NCBI RefSeq assembly: GCF_002874535.1
Contig: NZ_CP025025.1
Location: forward strand, 3,901,353-3,965,352
Length of the DNA stretch: 64,000 nucleotides
Source of the DNA: Mesobacillus jeotgali
Lineage (GTDB): Bacteria > Bacillota > Bacilli > Bacillales > Cytobacillaceae
Reading direction: 5' to 3'
The notes beneath the pieces were generated by a model that was not told the DNA's origin, ran no database searches, and saw only the letters and a program-made list of their open reading frames with translations. Below are positions 18,014 to 26,581 of the stretch, in pieces. Each line of letters opens with the position of its first letter. Positions within the stretch are counted from its first letter, which is position 1. The translations under genes were made by a program, and so were the position numbers.

Positions 18014-19255
18014 TTATATATTCACTTCATTTAAAACCTTGGTAGCCCAGTCACTCGCCTCGCCATAGAGCCTAAAAAGCTCTTCAATCGGCATATTGGT
18101 TGGATTGAAGGCCAGCTCCACATCTTCGTGAAAGGCGTGTTCGATGTCTTTTAAAAATTGGAGCATGACGTATTCGTCGTTCTTTTCACCTGATAAGGCA
18201 TCTTTCAGCTCATTGCTTAATGGCAGGTCTTCGAGCAGCTCCTCCATCGGATGGTGCAACAAGGAATCCATCAATGAGAACATCCCGAGCAGGAAGTATT
18301 TTGACGCCAGCACTTCTCTGCCGACCTTCCTGCCGATCAACTCGCCTAGTTTCCCGCGCTTTAGCGACAGCTCGATGATTTCCCTTTCCTTGGTACCGCC
18401 CGAACCTTTGTCTGCTCCCCTGATCGCCAAAACATAAATCCACTTTTTGATTTCATTGAGCCCTAATAGAATGATGGCTTGCTTTATCGAGGAAACCTCA
18501 TTCCTTGGCCTGAAAACCGGGTTATTGATCAGCCTCAGAAGCTTATATGAAAGGGAAATATCCTTTTCAATAACATCTTTAATCTTTTCGATATCGGGAT
18601 CAGGACTCTCTATTTCTTTTAAAATATGAAAATACGAATGATAGTAGGATGGGATATCATAACTGTTCAAGATGACTGGCTTGCTGAAATAAAACCCCTG
18701 GAAATAAACGAATCCGTCTTCTTTTGCCTCTATGTACTCTTCAATCGTTTCGACTTTTTCAGCAAGAAACTGGATGTTCCGATCCTTAATAAAACGAATC
18801 ATTTCCTGCCTGTCACTTCGGCTCGTCGTCCGGAAATCAATCTTGATAATATCTACATAATCTAAAATTCGAACAGTCAAATCGTTCCACTGCGAAACAA
18901 AGAAATCATCAAGCGCTATTGTATATCCATGTGCCTTCAGCTCTTTGCAAATCGCAAGAATTTCTTCATTCAGTTCAACTGTCTCAAGGATTTCAACGAC
19001 AATCGATAAAGGATTAAAGTAAGACGGCACACCAAGCTTTAGGAGTTTTTCGGTAAAATTAATAAAACAAGGCTTGCCATTCGATAATTCTTTGATTCCA
19101 ATATTCAAGAAACTATTTACGATCACATCTGTTGTAGCCTGGTCCCCATCAGTGTGCTGATAATTATTGACCGAGCTGTTCCTGTATAACAATTCATAAG
19201 CAACTGTCTTTTCATTTATATCAAATATAGGCTGCCTGGCAACATAAATATCCAT
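18014..19255 (-). CDS. EAL-HDOD signalling protein (YuxH-like)
   Basis: 413 residues: an N-terminal EAL-like domain (about 1-200) starting MDIYVARQPIFD, then an HDOD domain (about 205-400). The EAL module is degenerate: EILETVEL stands where a catalytic EVLE-type motif is expected, and LDDFF where DDFG is usual. It therefore probably binds rather than hydrolyses c-di-GMP, or has lost that role. B. subtilis YuxH has the same architecture. It stands alone with its own terminator. Confidence 0.85.
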   Translation of the reverse strand: MDIYVARQPIFDINEKTVAYELLYRNSSVNNYQHTDGDQATTDVIVNSFLNIGIKELSNGKPCFINFTEKLLKLGVPSYFNPLSIVVEILETVELNEEILAICKELKAHGYTIALDDFFVSQWNDLTVRILDYVDIIKIDFRTTSRSDRQEMIRFIKDRNIQFLAEKVETIEEYIEAKEDGFVYFQGFYFSKPVILNSYDIPSYYHSYFHILKEIESPDPDIEKIKDVIEKDISLSYKLLRLINNPVFRPRNEVSSIKQAIILLGLNEIKKWIYVLAIRGADKGSGGTKEREIIELSLKRGKLGELIGRKVGREVLASKYFLLGMFSLMDSLLHHPMEELLEDLPLSNELKDALSGEKNDEYVMLQFLKDIEHAFHEDVELAFNPTNMPIEELFRLYGEASDWATKVLNEVNI

Positions 19256-19395
19256 AAAGACTCCTCCTGGGGACGTGGGACGACATTTCTGTAAATATTA
19301 AACAATACTATTGTAGGAAAAATATACTATTATTTTACAAGTATTACAAGAGCCAAAAGCGTTTACCATATATTGTAGGCTTTTTGAAAATGAAA

Positions 19396-19962
19396 TTATT
19401 CAGTGAGGCGTTTGATTTTTTTACGGATGGATTCTTTTGTCCGCCCGAGCATATCAGAAATCTCTGCCAGCGTTTTTCCGCAGCAGTGCCATTCAAGGAC
19501 CAGCTTTTCTTCGTGCTTGGTCCATGCTTTGTAACTCGTGACTTGCCGTGGAATTTTACGTTCTTCTGCTACCCAATAAGGTTCAGGCGGAAGTGCGTCA
19601 GGTTCGAGCTTGGAGAAGTCAATTTTATGGCGGTTTTTTTCTGCCCATAACCAGAATTCATCGGTGCTGATAAACGTGAATTTCTTTTTGCTTCTGGTAA
19701 TCCGCTGATGGTAATCCAGACCATGGTTATGGATCCATTGCATGACGGTATTACGGTCAATCATGAGGATTTTTGCCAGTTCTCCGGCGGTCAGCATTCC
19801 TGTGGAGGATTTAGTGTGAGATAGCCCCAATCTCGTAATCTTCACTTCAAGGGCCGTGATACTGCGATTCAACCTTTTGGCAATAGTAGATAATGATTGG
19901 CTGCCAAGCTGGTCTTTGATCATCTGTAAATCTTCAGGCGCGTACTTCATCTTGGATTTCAA
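19396..19962 (-). CDS. Putative DNA-binding protein with several HTH segments
   Basis: 188 basic residues, not assigned to a named family. Three helix-turn-helix-like stretches are visible: an N-terminal Myb/SANT-like one (STIAKRLNRSITALEVKITRLG), a central MerR/excisionase-like one (LTAGELAKILMIDRNTVMQWI), and a C-terminal one (GKTLAEISDMLGRTKESIRKKI). The first and last look like repeats of one motif. This suggests a site-specific DNA-binding regulator. It is alone, between the EAL-HDOD gene and the GNAT remnant. A weak AGGGTGG ribosome binding site precedes the ATG. Confidence 0.65.
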   Translation of the reverse strand: MKSKMKYAPEDLQMIKDQLGSQSLSTIAKRLNRSITALEVKITRLGLSHTKSSTGMLTAGELAKILMIDRNTVMQWIHNHGLDYHQRITRSKKKFTFISTDEFWLWAEKNRHKIDFSKLEPDALPPEPYWVAEERKIPRQVTSYKAWTKHEEKLVLEWHCCGKTLAEISDMLGRTKESIRKKIKRLTE

Positions 19963-20118
19963 CCACCCTTTAAGCTATAATCATTTCTCTTTAGCTAATT
20001 AAAGCATATTTGAACTCGCTAAATAATACCCCATTAAGTAAATTCAATTATTTTCCATAAAGGTAATAAATAATACAATTTTAACCAACCTTTTAAATAA
20101 TGAAGTAAAAGCAGCCAT

Positions 20119-20202
20119 CTAGCCGTTCATTCCAGCTTCTAGGCGCAGATTGATATATTCAACTGCATTGGGCGGGTCGTATGTAATTTTAAAGTCTTTC
20201 AT
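20119..20202 (-). pseudogene. N-terminal remnant of a GNAT acetyltransferase gene
   Basis: A 27-codon frame starting MKDFKITYDPPNAVEYINLR and ending with a stop after GMNG resembles the first strand and helix of GNAT acetyltransferases (ITYDPP...EYI.LR..AGL). Nothing further of the family follows. Its ATG lies in the last codons of the HAD gene, with AAGGAG 9 nt upstream, so a coupled HAD-GNAT pair probably existed and lost its 3' part. A functional micropeptide is a less likely alternative. Confidence 0.5.
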
Positions 20203-20875
20203 TAAATGCAGCTCCTTCCAGGATGATGCTTACCAGACTCTTTAAATCTTCTATAATAAAATCAGCCTCAGCCTCCTCCCAATAGTCATCCCGTTTCCAG
20301 ACTCCAACCATTCCAACGTTCCGGGCTGCTGCCACATCATTTTCAGGGTGGTCACCCACAAATATACTGTTTGTTGCCCAAACTCCAAGTTCGTCAAGTG
20401 CCAGCTGGAAAATCCGCGGGTCAGGCTTTCTATAACCAACTGCTTCTGAGATCAGGATTGAATCAAAGTATTCTTCAATTCCCAATGCTTTTACATTGTC
20501 CATCTGGAAAGAAGTTTTGCCATTCGAGACTAACCCTACTTTAACTCCCATCTGTCGGAGATTTCCAAGGACCTCGTGCAAATGTGGGAAACCGATGCAT
20601 GAATGCTTGAAATTCGTCATGTAATCCTCCAGAAGATCTTCCCATTTTAAGTCCGTGATGCTGAATTCTTTTAAAAGCTGACTGTATACTTTGTCCTTCC
20701 AGACATAACCCCTTGAGTCCAATTCTATGAATCTGCTTTTATATTGCTGTTTGTCTATCAAACTCAATGCAGGCCAAAAGCGGTCATACTGGTCTTCGAT
20801 AAATTTCACGACAGAAGCACTCCTGTCCAGCAAAGTACCATCAAGATCAAAAAATACAGCTTCTATTTTAAGCAT
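20189..20875 (-). CDS. HAD-superfamily hydrolase (HAD-IA type)
   Basis: 228-residue soluble phosphatase-like protein. All four HAD motifs are present: FFDLDGTLLDRS near the start (nucleophile Asp), LVSNGKTSFQ, GYRKPDPRIF (Lys) and IFVGDHPENDVAAARNVG. The helical cap between motifs I and II places it in subclass IA (phosphoglycolate phosphatase-like). The substrate cannot be read from the sequence. GGGGGGAG precedes the ATG. The downstream GNAT remnant overlaps its end. Confidence 0.88.
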   Translation of the reverse strand: MLKIEAVFFDLDGTLLDRSASVVKFIEDQYDRFWPALSLIDKQQYKSRFIELDSRGYVWKDKVYSQLLKEFSITDLKWEDLLEDYMTNFKHSCIGFPHLHEVLGNLRQMGVKVGLVSNGKTSFQMDNVKALGIEEYFDSILISEAVGYRKPDPRIFQLALDELGVWATNSIFVGDHPENDVAAARNVGMVGVWKRDDYWEEAEADFIIEDLKSLVSIILEGAAFNERL

Positions 20876-20893
20876 ACAAACTCCCCCTATATG

Positions 20894-20924
20894 GAAAAAG
20901 AACAGACCCGTTTTCGGCCTGTTC
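20894..20924 (-). terminator. Terminator of the SLH protease gene
   Basis: GAACAGGCC and GGGTCTGTTC pair on the minus strand and are followed by TTTTTCC. Confidence 0.72.
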
Positions 20925-20934
20925 CCATTTTACC

Positions 20935-23391
20935 TTATTTTAGGAAAGCGTTATAGTAACGTGTCATAGCTACCGCAAAGTCACCGCGTGTATTTTTCAC
21001 AGATGGGCCGAAGCTTGCTGTTACCTTTGGTTTCAGATCATAGAGACCCTGTGTTACAGCGAATTTTGCATTGAGGATATTCAGGTCGAGAGCCACCTGG
21101 ACATAGCCTTTCAGGTGCTCAGGAACATCTGAAGCGTCCGATATTGCAATTCTTTCGTCATTATACTGGACAGTCAGCTGCCCATCGAATTCCTCTGCTT
21201 CCTTTTGCAGTCCTAATGATTGAACCAGTGAATATGCCAGCTCCGCGCGGGTCACGCCATCCTTTGGTGCGAATTTACCGTTTGCTTTCGGCAAGATAAC
21301 CCCTTTCTGGATGTGCTGTTGATCGCGGAAGGAAGCACCCTTTGCTGTTGCGGCTTCGACAAATGGCAGGTCCGTATTTGAAACATCAGAGAAGCTCGGT
21401 GTTGCCGGCAATGACTGCTTAATCTCTGCGCCCATCACCAGGTATTTAGCCAGCTCTGCTCTTGTTAAAAGCGTATCAGGTTTGAAGGCTCCATTCGAGA
21501 AGCCGTCGAATAATCGTTCACTCACGCCCATTTTAATCGCATCTGCTGCCGGGTGTCCGGCAATATCGTTCAACCCGGAGAAACCGCTGACCCTTGTGAA
21601 GGCCATTTCACCTTTTACCGTTTCAGGCAAAGCCAGGCCAAGTGGATTGGCATCTGCGCCGCGTAGTCCGCGAATTTCAGCCTTCCATGCTCCTGGTTCA
21701 GGAGAAGTCACGGATACTGTGCGATCATAGTAGAGCGGGAACAGCAGGCTGACACCCGAGCTGTATTCTGTGCCATCCGGAGCGATCAGCACAAGGTTGA
21801 TCGGATTGCCCGTTTGTTCCATGAGACCCGCACCGTCCACTTTTGCTACAAGGCTGGACATTCCTTCTTCGACTGTGAATTCATATTGATTATCAGAAAT
21901 GAATGTCAACGGATTGTAGTCAACCGAAAACTCTTTGCGTTCCGTTGATGATTCAACATTGCTGTAAAATGTCTGCGTTGAATTCAGTGTAGAACCATAA
22001 GCAGTATCATTGAAGGCTTTATCAATTGCACCATAAGCATTCACGTAGCCTGCGCCGACTTCCCAGGTTTCATAGCCTGGCATATTCGTAGCGGTCTGCT
22101 CAAGGATCTGCTTGACCTCAGCAGGAGATAAGAATGGATTTGCCTCCAGCATTAACGCCACGATACCGGCAACATGCGGAGTCGCCATCGATGTACCACT
22201 CATTGTTGTGTAGTATGGAAGGTACGCCGTTTCGATTGTTTGCGCATCCTGGTCGGCAGACAAGCTTGATACTGGAGCAAGGACCCGAGTTGAAACGATA
22301 TCTACTCCAGGCGCCGTCACGGTCGGTTCATCCTTCCATGTCCATTCCTTTCCGTCCATTGTAAATGTTCCGCCTACACCTTTCGTACCTCTTGAAGAAA
22401 AATCAGCCAGCGTTCCATCTTTGACTCCGGCAGCGACTGAAATAACCCATGGAGCTTTTGCATATGGGTTATGGGTGTTTTCCCCTGGACCTTCATTACC
22501 TGCCGCAAAAAGAACCGTAATTCCGCGGTCATGCGCCTTTTTGCTGGCAATATTGATAGGGTCGTTGGGATCGAAGTCTCCTGATGAACCCCATGAATTC
22601 GTGATGACGCGGATATTGTACTGTGACTGATGTGTAATTGCATAATCGAAGCCGCCGATGCCATCAAGGACGAACAACGCCGCTCCTGAGCCGTAGCCGA
22701 TCAAGTCCGCACCTGGTGCAGCACCTTCATATTTTCCGCCAGACATCGCGCCAGTTCCGCCGACCGTGCCGGCTACGTGTGTACCATGGCCTGAATTTGT
22801 ATCAGTGTTCGGCACGTTTTCCTGGTATGTGACCGGCAGCAAGCCTGGTGCAAGTGCATTCAAGTTTGTGGAGCCCATTACATTCTGGACAAGGTTTTTG
22901 CCAAGTTCATGGTCTTTATGAGTTCCGTCCACACCACTGTCGTTCACGACGACACCAATTCCTTTTCCTGAAACAGGCAGACCGCCATTTGCTTGACGGA
23001 AGCTGTCGTCTGTCCTGGCTTTATCGACGCCAGTGATGGCAGTGGCATCAGCATTGAAGTAAGTAAGTTTTCTGTTCATGTAAATCGATTGTACTTCCGG
23101 ATTTGCCGCAAGTTTTTCAATTTGCGCTTTTGTCGCGATGACTCCGGCAATCGGCAGGGATTTCATGCTGATTCCCGTTTCGATGCCGAGCGTTTTTAAC
23201 AGCGACAACTGGGTGTTCGTAGGTGCACCATCGCCTTTAAAAGTAACAATAACCTGCAGTGAGCTGGCAGTGTCGAGTGCCTTGCTGACAAGCGGATCAA
23301 TGACCGCCAGGCTGCCCGCCTTCCCCTGGGGTACAGCAAATACAGGAAAAATGAGCAATAATGCTAGCAACAAATACGTAAAACGTTTCAT
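20935..23391 (-). CDS. S8 subtilisin-type serine protease with SLH cell-wall anchor
   Basis: 818-residue exported protease. Residues 1-26 form a signal peptide (MKRFTYLLLALLLIFPVFAV). An I9-type propeptide follows (about 45-115). The S8 catalytic domain (about 135-455) shows the Asp in VVVNDSGVDGTH, the His in NSGHGTHVAGTVGG, the oxyanion Asn region in ITNSWGSSG, and the Ser in MSGTSMATPHVAG. After a beta-rich spacer come three SLH motifs (FSNGAFKPDTLLTRAELAKY, GKFAPKDGVTRAELAYSLV, and a divergent one at the end), which would attach it to pyruvylated wall polymer. A shorter paralog lies directly upstream. Confidence 0.93.
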   Translation of the reverse strand: MKRFTYLLLALLLIFPVFAVPQGKAGSLAVIDPLVSKALDTASSLQVIVTFKGDGAPTNTQLSLLKTLGIETGISMKSLPIAGVIATKAQIEKLAANPEVQSIYMNRKLTYFNADATAITGVDKARTDDSFRQANGGLPVSGKGIGVVVNDSGVDGTHKDHELGKNLVQNVMGSTNLNALAPGLLPVTYQENVPNTDTNSGHGTHVAGTVGGTGAMSGGKYEGAAPGADLIGYGSGAALFVLDGIGGFDYAITHQSQYNIRVITNSWGSSGDFDPNDPINIASKKAHDRGITVLFAAGNEGPGENTHNPYAKAPWVISVAAGVKDGTLADFSSRGTKGVGGTFTMDGKEWTWKDEPTVTAPGVDIVSTRVLAPVSSLSADQDAQTIETAYLPYYTTMSGTSMATPHVAGIVALMLEANPFLSPAEVKQILEQTATNMPGYETWEVGAGYVNAYGAIDKAFNDTAYGSTLNSTQTFYSNVESSTERKEFSVDYNPLTFISDNQYEFTVEEGMSSLVAKVDGAGLMEQTGNPINLVLIAPDGTEYSSGVSLLFPLYYDRTVSVTSPEPGAWKAEIRGLRGADANPLGLALPETVKGEMAFTRVSGFSGLNDIAGHPAADAIKMGVSERLFDGFSNGAFKPDTLLTRAELAKYLVMGAEIKQSLPATPSFSDVSNTDLPFVEAATAKGASFRDQQHIQKGVILPKANGKFAPKDGVTRAELAYSLVQSLGLQKEAEEFDGQLTVQYNDERIAISDASDVPEHLKGYVQVALDLNILNAKFAVTQGLYDLKPKVTASFGPSVKNTRGDFAVAMTRYYNAFLK

Positions 23392-23582
23392 GTTATTCTC
23401 CCCTCATTCTATAAAATTTTGAATATTCCTAACTTAATTATCATGAAATCCCTGCTGTAAAACTATTCTTCAAAGGTTATAAAATACTTTTCCGGAATGT
23501 CTATTCTTGCATCGTACAAAAGTTATAGATGGGTAGTGCTATTGGTTTTTGGGGGCTATAAATTTCCAAAATTAGGATGAAT

Positions 23583-23687
23583 GTGCAATTATAAGGTTTT
23601 ACCGTGCAATTATGGTCAAAGTTGGTGCAATAAATGCCCTTAACCGAGCGATTCAGATGAAGTTCCGTGCAATTAGCTCCGCTGAAC
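23583..23687 (-). repeat. 21-bp phased array B, five units (core TAATTGCAC, inverted)
   Basis: On the plus strand GTGCAATTA-type cores stand at 23583, 23604, 23625, 23646 (degenerate, GAGCGATTC) and 23667, exactly 21 bp apart. The core is the reverse complement of that in array A. It lies in the 494-bp gap between the two protease genes. Confidence 0.88.
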
Positions 23688-23845
23688 AAGAGAATAATTT
23701 TTCCAGTTTGAAAATGCAGTGTTGAAAAAGGTAATTTTCTAGATTTGGAGTCCCTATTCCAGTCAGAAGAATACTATTCTGTCGATTTCGCGCTTAGTTC
23801 GTGAGTTTTCTCCTTAGCATTGTAAAAATTCCATCGCGGCGGAGT

Positions 23846-23875
23846 AAAAATCTCCCTTTCCGAAGCAAGGGAGAT
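23846..23875 (-). terminator. Terminator of the shorter S8 protease gene
   Basis: ATCTCCCTT and AAGGGAGAT form a stem around TCCGAAGC, followed on the minus strand by TTTTA. Confidence 0.78.
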
Positions 23876-23885
23876 CAACTAATCG

Positions 23886-25316
23886 TCATTTTTTCTTCTT
23901 AAAAGCTGCATCGACCGATTTATAAGCGTTCACATAGCCAGCGCCGACTTCCCATACAGCGTAATCCGGCATTGATGTTGCTGTTTTTTCAAGAATTGAC
24001 TTTACTTCAGAAGGCGACAGCAAAGGATTAGCTTCAAGCATCAAGGCGATGATGCCTGCGACATGCGGTGCGGCCATCGATGTTCCGCTCATTGTCGTGT
24101 AATACGGCAGATGCGCCGGTTCAATGTACTCAGCATCGGCAGTTGCACCAAGCGCCACGAGCGGGCTGATCACTCTCGTCGAGATGATGTCGACTCCCGG
24201 TGATGTTATTGTCGGCTGATCCACCCAATTCCATGTCTGACCATCGACTGTTACCGTTCCACCCCGTCCTTCTTCACCGCGAGAAGAGAAATCAGCCAGC
24301 TTTCCGGACTTATCTCCAGCTGCTACGGTAACGACCCAAGGAGCTTTTTTATAATTTCCGGAAATGGTTTTAGCGTCTGGACCTGAATTCCCTGCGGAAA
24401 AGACCGTTACGATTCCGCGGTCATACAATTTTTTTGTTGCGATATTAATAGGGTTATATGGATCAAAGTCAGTTCCGGCATCGCCAGTATCTCCCCAGGA
24501 ATTCGTAATCACACGGATATTGTATTCTTGCTGATGGGTCAGCGCATAATCAAAACCGCCAATTGTATCAAGCATCGCAACCGCTGCGCCTGATCCATAG
24601 CCAATCAGGTTGGCGCCAGGAGCCACTCCTTCATATTTCCCGCCTGACATTTCGCCTGTTCCGCCAACAATACCAGCTACATGCGTACCATGTCCGGAGC
24701 TTGAATCGGTGTTCGGAACATTTTCAACATAAGTTACTGGCAGCAAGGCAGCATCAAGCGCATTCAAGTTTGTCGAGCCCAATACATTTTGGACAAGATG
24801 GCTGCCAAACTCCAGGTCACGATGCGTCCCGTCAACACCGCTGTCATTGATGACGACGCCAATCCCCTTGCCAGTAACCGGCAAGCCGCCATTCAGCTTT
24901 CTCATCGTGTCATCTGTTCGAACCTGATCTACACCAGTGATATCTGTAGCTTCCGCATTTTCGTATTTCAGTTTTTTATTAAGATAAATAGAAACGACCT
25001 GATCACTTTGTGCAAGCTTATCAATCTGTGATTTTGTCGCGAGAATTCCTGCGATTGGCAGGCTGTTCAATGTCAAACCCTTCGTAATCCCAACCTTCTC
25101 CAGAAGATCTACCTGTTCAGGCAAAACACCCTCATCACTTTTAAAAGTAACGATTGCCTCAACTGGGGCGATGGCTGTCAAAAGCGTTTTCGTCAGCTCA
25201 GAATCGACCACAGCTTTGACTGGCTCGACTGCCTTAGTCGTCGTTCCGGGAACGATCGAAGCAAAGAGCGTCCCGGCCATGAGAATAAATGATAAAAATG
25301 CAGCTTTAAACTTCAT
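23886..25316 (-). CDS. S8 subtilisin-type serine protease, no wall anchor
   Basis: 476-residue exported protease closely similar to its neighbour over the propeptide and catalytic domain. Catalytic motifs are VVINDSGVDGTH, SSGHGTHVAGIVGG and MSGTSMAAPHVAG. It ends after the catalytic domain in a Lys-rich tail (AAFKKKK) and has no SLH motifs. The start at 25316 gives a clean signal peptide (MKFKAAFLSFILMAGTLF) with AAGGAG 12 nt upstream; the frame stays open to 25385. The two genes are a tandem duplication in which one copy gained or kept the anchor. Confidence 0.92.
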   Translation of the reverse strand: MKFKAAFLSFILMAGTLFASIVPGTTTKAVEPVKAVVDSELTKTLLTAIAPVEAIVTFKSDEGVLPEQVDLLEKVGITKGLTLNSLPIAGILATKSQIDKLAQSDQVVSIYLNKKLKYENAEATDITGVDQVRTDDTMRKLNGGLPVTGKGIGVVINDSGVDGTHRDLEFGSHLVQNVLGSTNLNALDAALLPVTYVENVPNTDSSSGHGTHVAGIVGGTGEMSGGKYEGVAPGANLIGYGSGAAVAMLDTIGGFDYALTHQQEYNIRVITNSWGDTGDAGTDFDPYNPINIATKKLYDRGIVTVFSAGNSGPDAKTISGNYKKAPWVVTVAAGDKSGKLADFSSRGEEGRGGTVTVDGQTWNWVDQPTITSPGVDIISTRVISPLVALGATADAEYIEPAHLPYYTTMSGTSMAAPHVAGIIALMLEANPLLSPSEVKSILEKTATSMPDYAVWEVGAGYVNAYKSVDAAFKKKK

Positions 25317-25411
25317 TAAATTTTTCAGCTCCTTAGTTATTTTTCTTAATATTCCCACAATATTTACACGAAAACCATTCTGCATAGTATTTAAAAAATA
25401 ATATCCTCTGT

Positions 25412-25451
25412 ACTAATCTTCGGTACTACTAAAGTAGTACCGAAGATTAGT
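25412..25451. repeat. Perfect 18-bp inverted repeat upstream of the S8 protease
   Basis: ACTAATCTTCGGTACTAC (25412-25429) pairs perfectly with 25434-25451 around the loop TAAA. No T-run follows in either direction, so it is not a standard terminator. It lies about 100 bp upstream of the protease start, and could be an operator or the relic of an inserted element. Confidence 0.7.
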
Positions 25452-25561
25452 CTGATAATGGATGTTGTGATTTTCCTCTTAGCATTCTACTTTGATTGAA
25501 ATTAATAGGAGTGGCTTATCCTTTAAATTCACCCTACGCATTTTACAAAAAAATGTAAAAA

Positions 25562-25687
25562 GTAGTGATTGTGGTTGTTTTCGTAGTGATTATGGGAAAT
25601 TTCGTAGTGATTATCTTGTTTTTCGGGGTGATTATCGCGATTTTCGTAGTGATTCTGACCATTTTCGTAGTGATTAATCTTCTAGAT
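25562..25687 (+). repeat. 21-bp phased array C, six units (core CGTAGTGATT)
   Basis: GTAGTGATT stands at 25562, 25583, 25604, 25625 (as GGGGTGATT), 25646 and 25667, exactly 21 bp apart; most cores are preceded by TTTTC. The remainder of the gap 25688-25897 has no gene and no repeat I can define. A short ORF at 25492-25677 only translates the array. Array D at 58.4 kb has the inverted core. Confidence 0.9.
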
Positions 25688-25897
25688 TAATTCCTGATCA
25701 GACACGTCGGCTCTCGAACAGGTTTTTCTCCTCAAATCGGCTAGTAGATTGTCAAAAAATGCGGAATTCATCTCAAAGTACAAATTAATGAAACATTTTT
25801 GCATAGACTGGCGCAGATTATCGCAAAATTCGGGAGTGACACAAAATTCTGCAGGGCACGAAATCGTGTCAATAATCCCTGCATCCTACATAACATA

Positions 25898-25922
25898 AAA
25901 GAGCCCTCGTCATGAGGACTCT
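25898..25922 (-). terminator. Terminator of the two-component operon
   Basis: AGAGTCCTC and GAGGGCTCT pair on the minus strand, followed by TTTTATG. Confidence 0.75.
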
Positions 25923-25924
25923 CT

Positions 25925-26581
25925 TTATGCCCCGCTTGATGTCGGCGGGATTGGTACGAGCTGGTGCTGGACGGCGTGGATGACGACCTGGGAGCGGCTT
26001 TTGACGTTCAGCTTTTTGAAGATTTTACTGACGTGGATTTTGACGGTTTTGTCGCTGATGAACAGTCGGTCGGCGATTTCTTTGTTACTGAGACCTTCAA
26101 CGAGGCAGAGCAGCACTTCCTTTTCGCGCTCGGTTAGGGTTGTGTCCTCTTGCTGTGTTTGTTTTTGCTGGTGGAAGGCGAGCAGCTTTCTCGTCATCGA
26201 CGGATGGATTACCGACTCGCCACGGGCGACGGTGCGGATTGCCTCGACAACCTGGTCGGAAGGCGCGTCTTTTAATAAATAGCCGTCCGCTCCTTCACGG
26301 ATGGCCGACATGAAATATTCCTCGTGGCTGTGCATTGTCAGTATCAACACTTTTATATGCGGGTATTTCTTTTTCAGAATACCAGTGACTTCAACACCAT
26401 TTTTCATGGGCATGTTGATATCCATTAAAATCATGTCCGGCTTGCAGCTTTCCACCTTCAACAGTGCTTCGTCGCCGGATACGGCCTCGCCGACGACTTC
26501 GATATCTTCTTCAACTGATATAATATTCCGCAGTCCGTCGCGGAGCACGGCATGGTCATCCACTAGCATGAGCCTGATCAT
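25925..26581 (-). CDS. NarL/LuxR-family response regulator
   Basis: 218 residues: a receiver domain (about 1-120) with the phospho-acceptor Asp54 in [12 protein letters not shown], acidic DD at 8-9 and Lys in YLLKDAP; then a LuxR-type HTH (about 148-210, [36 protein letters not shown]). It overlaps the 3' end of the histidine kinase gene by 26 bp, so the pair is coupled. Target genes are not evident; the neighbouring ABC-permease operon is one possibility. Confidence 0.92.
   Translation of the reverse strand: MIRLMLVDDHAVLRDGLRNIISVEEDIEVVGEAVSGDEALLKVESCKPDMILMDINMPMKNGVEVTGILKKKYPHIKVLILTMHSHEEYFMSAIREGADGYLLKDAPSDQVVEAIRTVARGESVIHPSMTRKLLAFHQQKQTQQEDTTLTEREKEVLLCLVEGLSNKEIADRLFISDKTVKIHVSKIFKKLNVKSRSQVVIHAVQHQLVPIPPTSSGA

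Noticed and set aside
25492-25677. A plus-strand ORF ending in FRSDY-like heptads
   Set aside because: It only reads array C in one frame; the same DNA core in array D carries stops in that frame.
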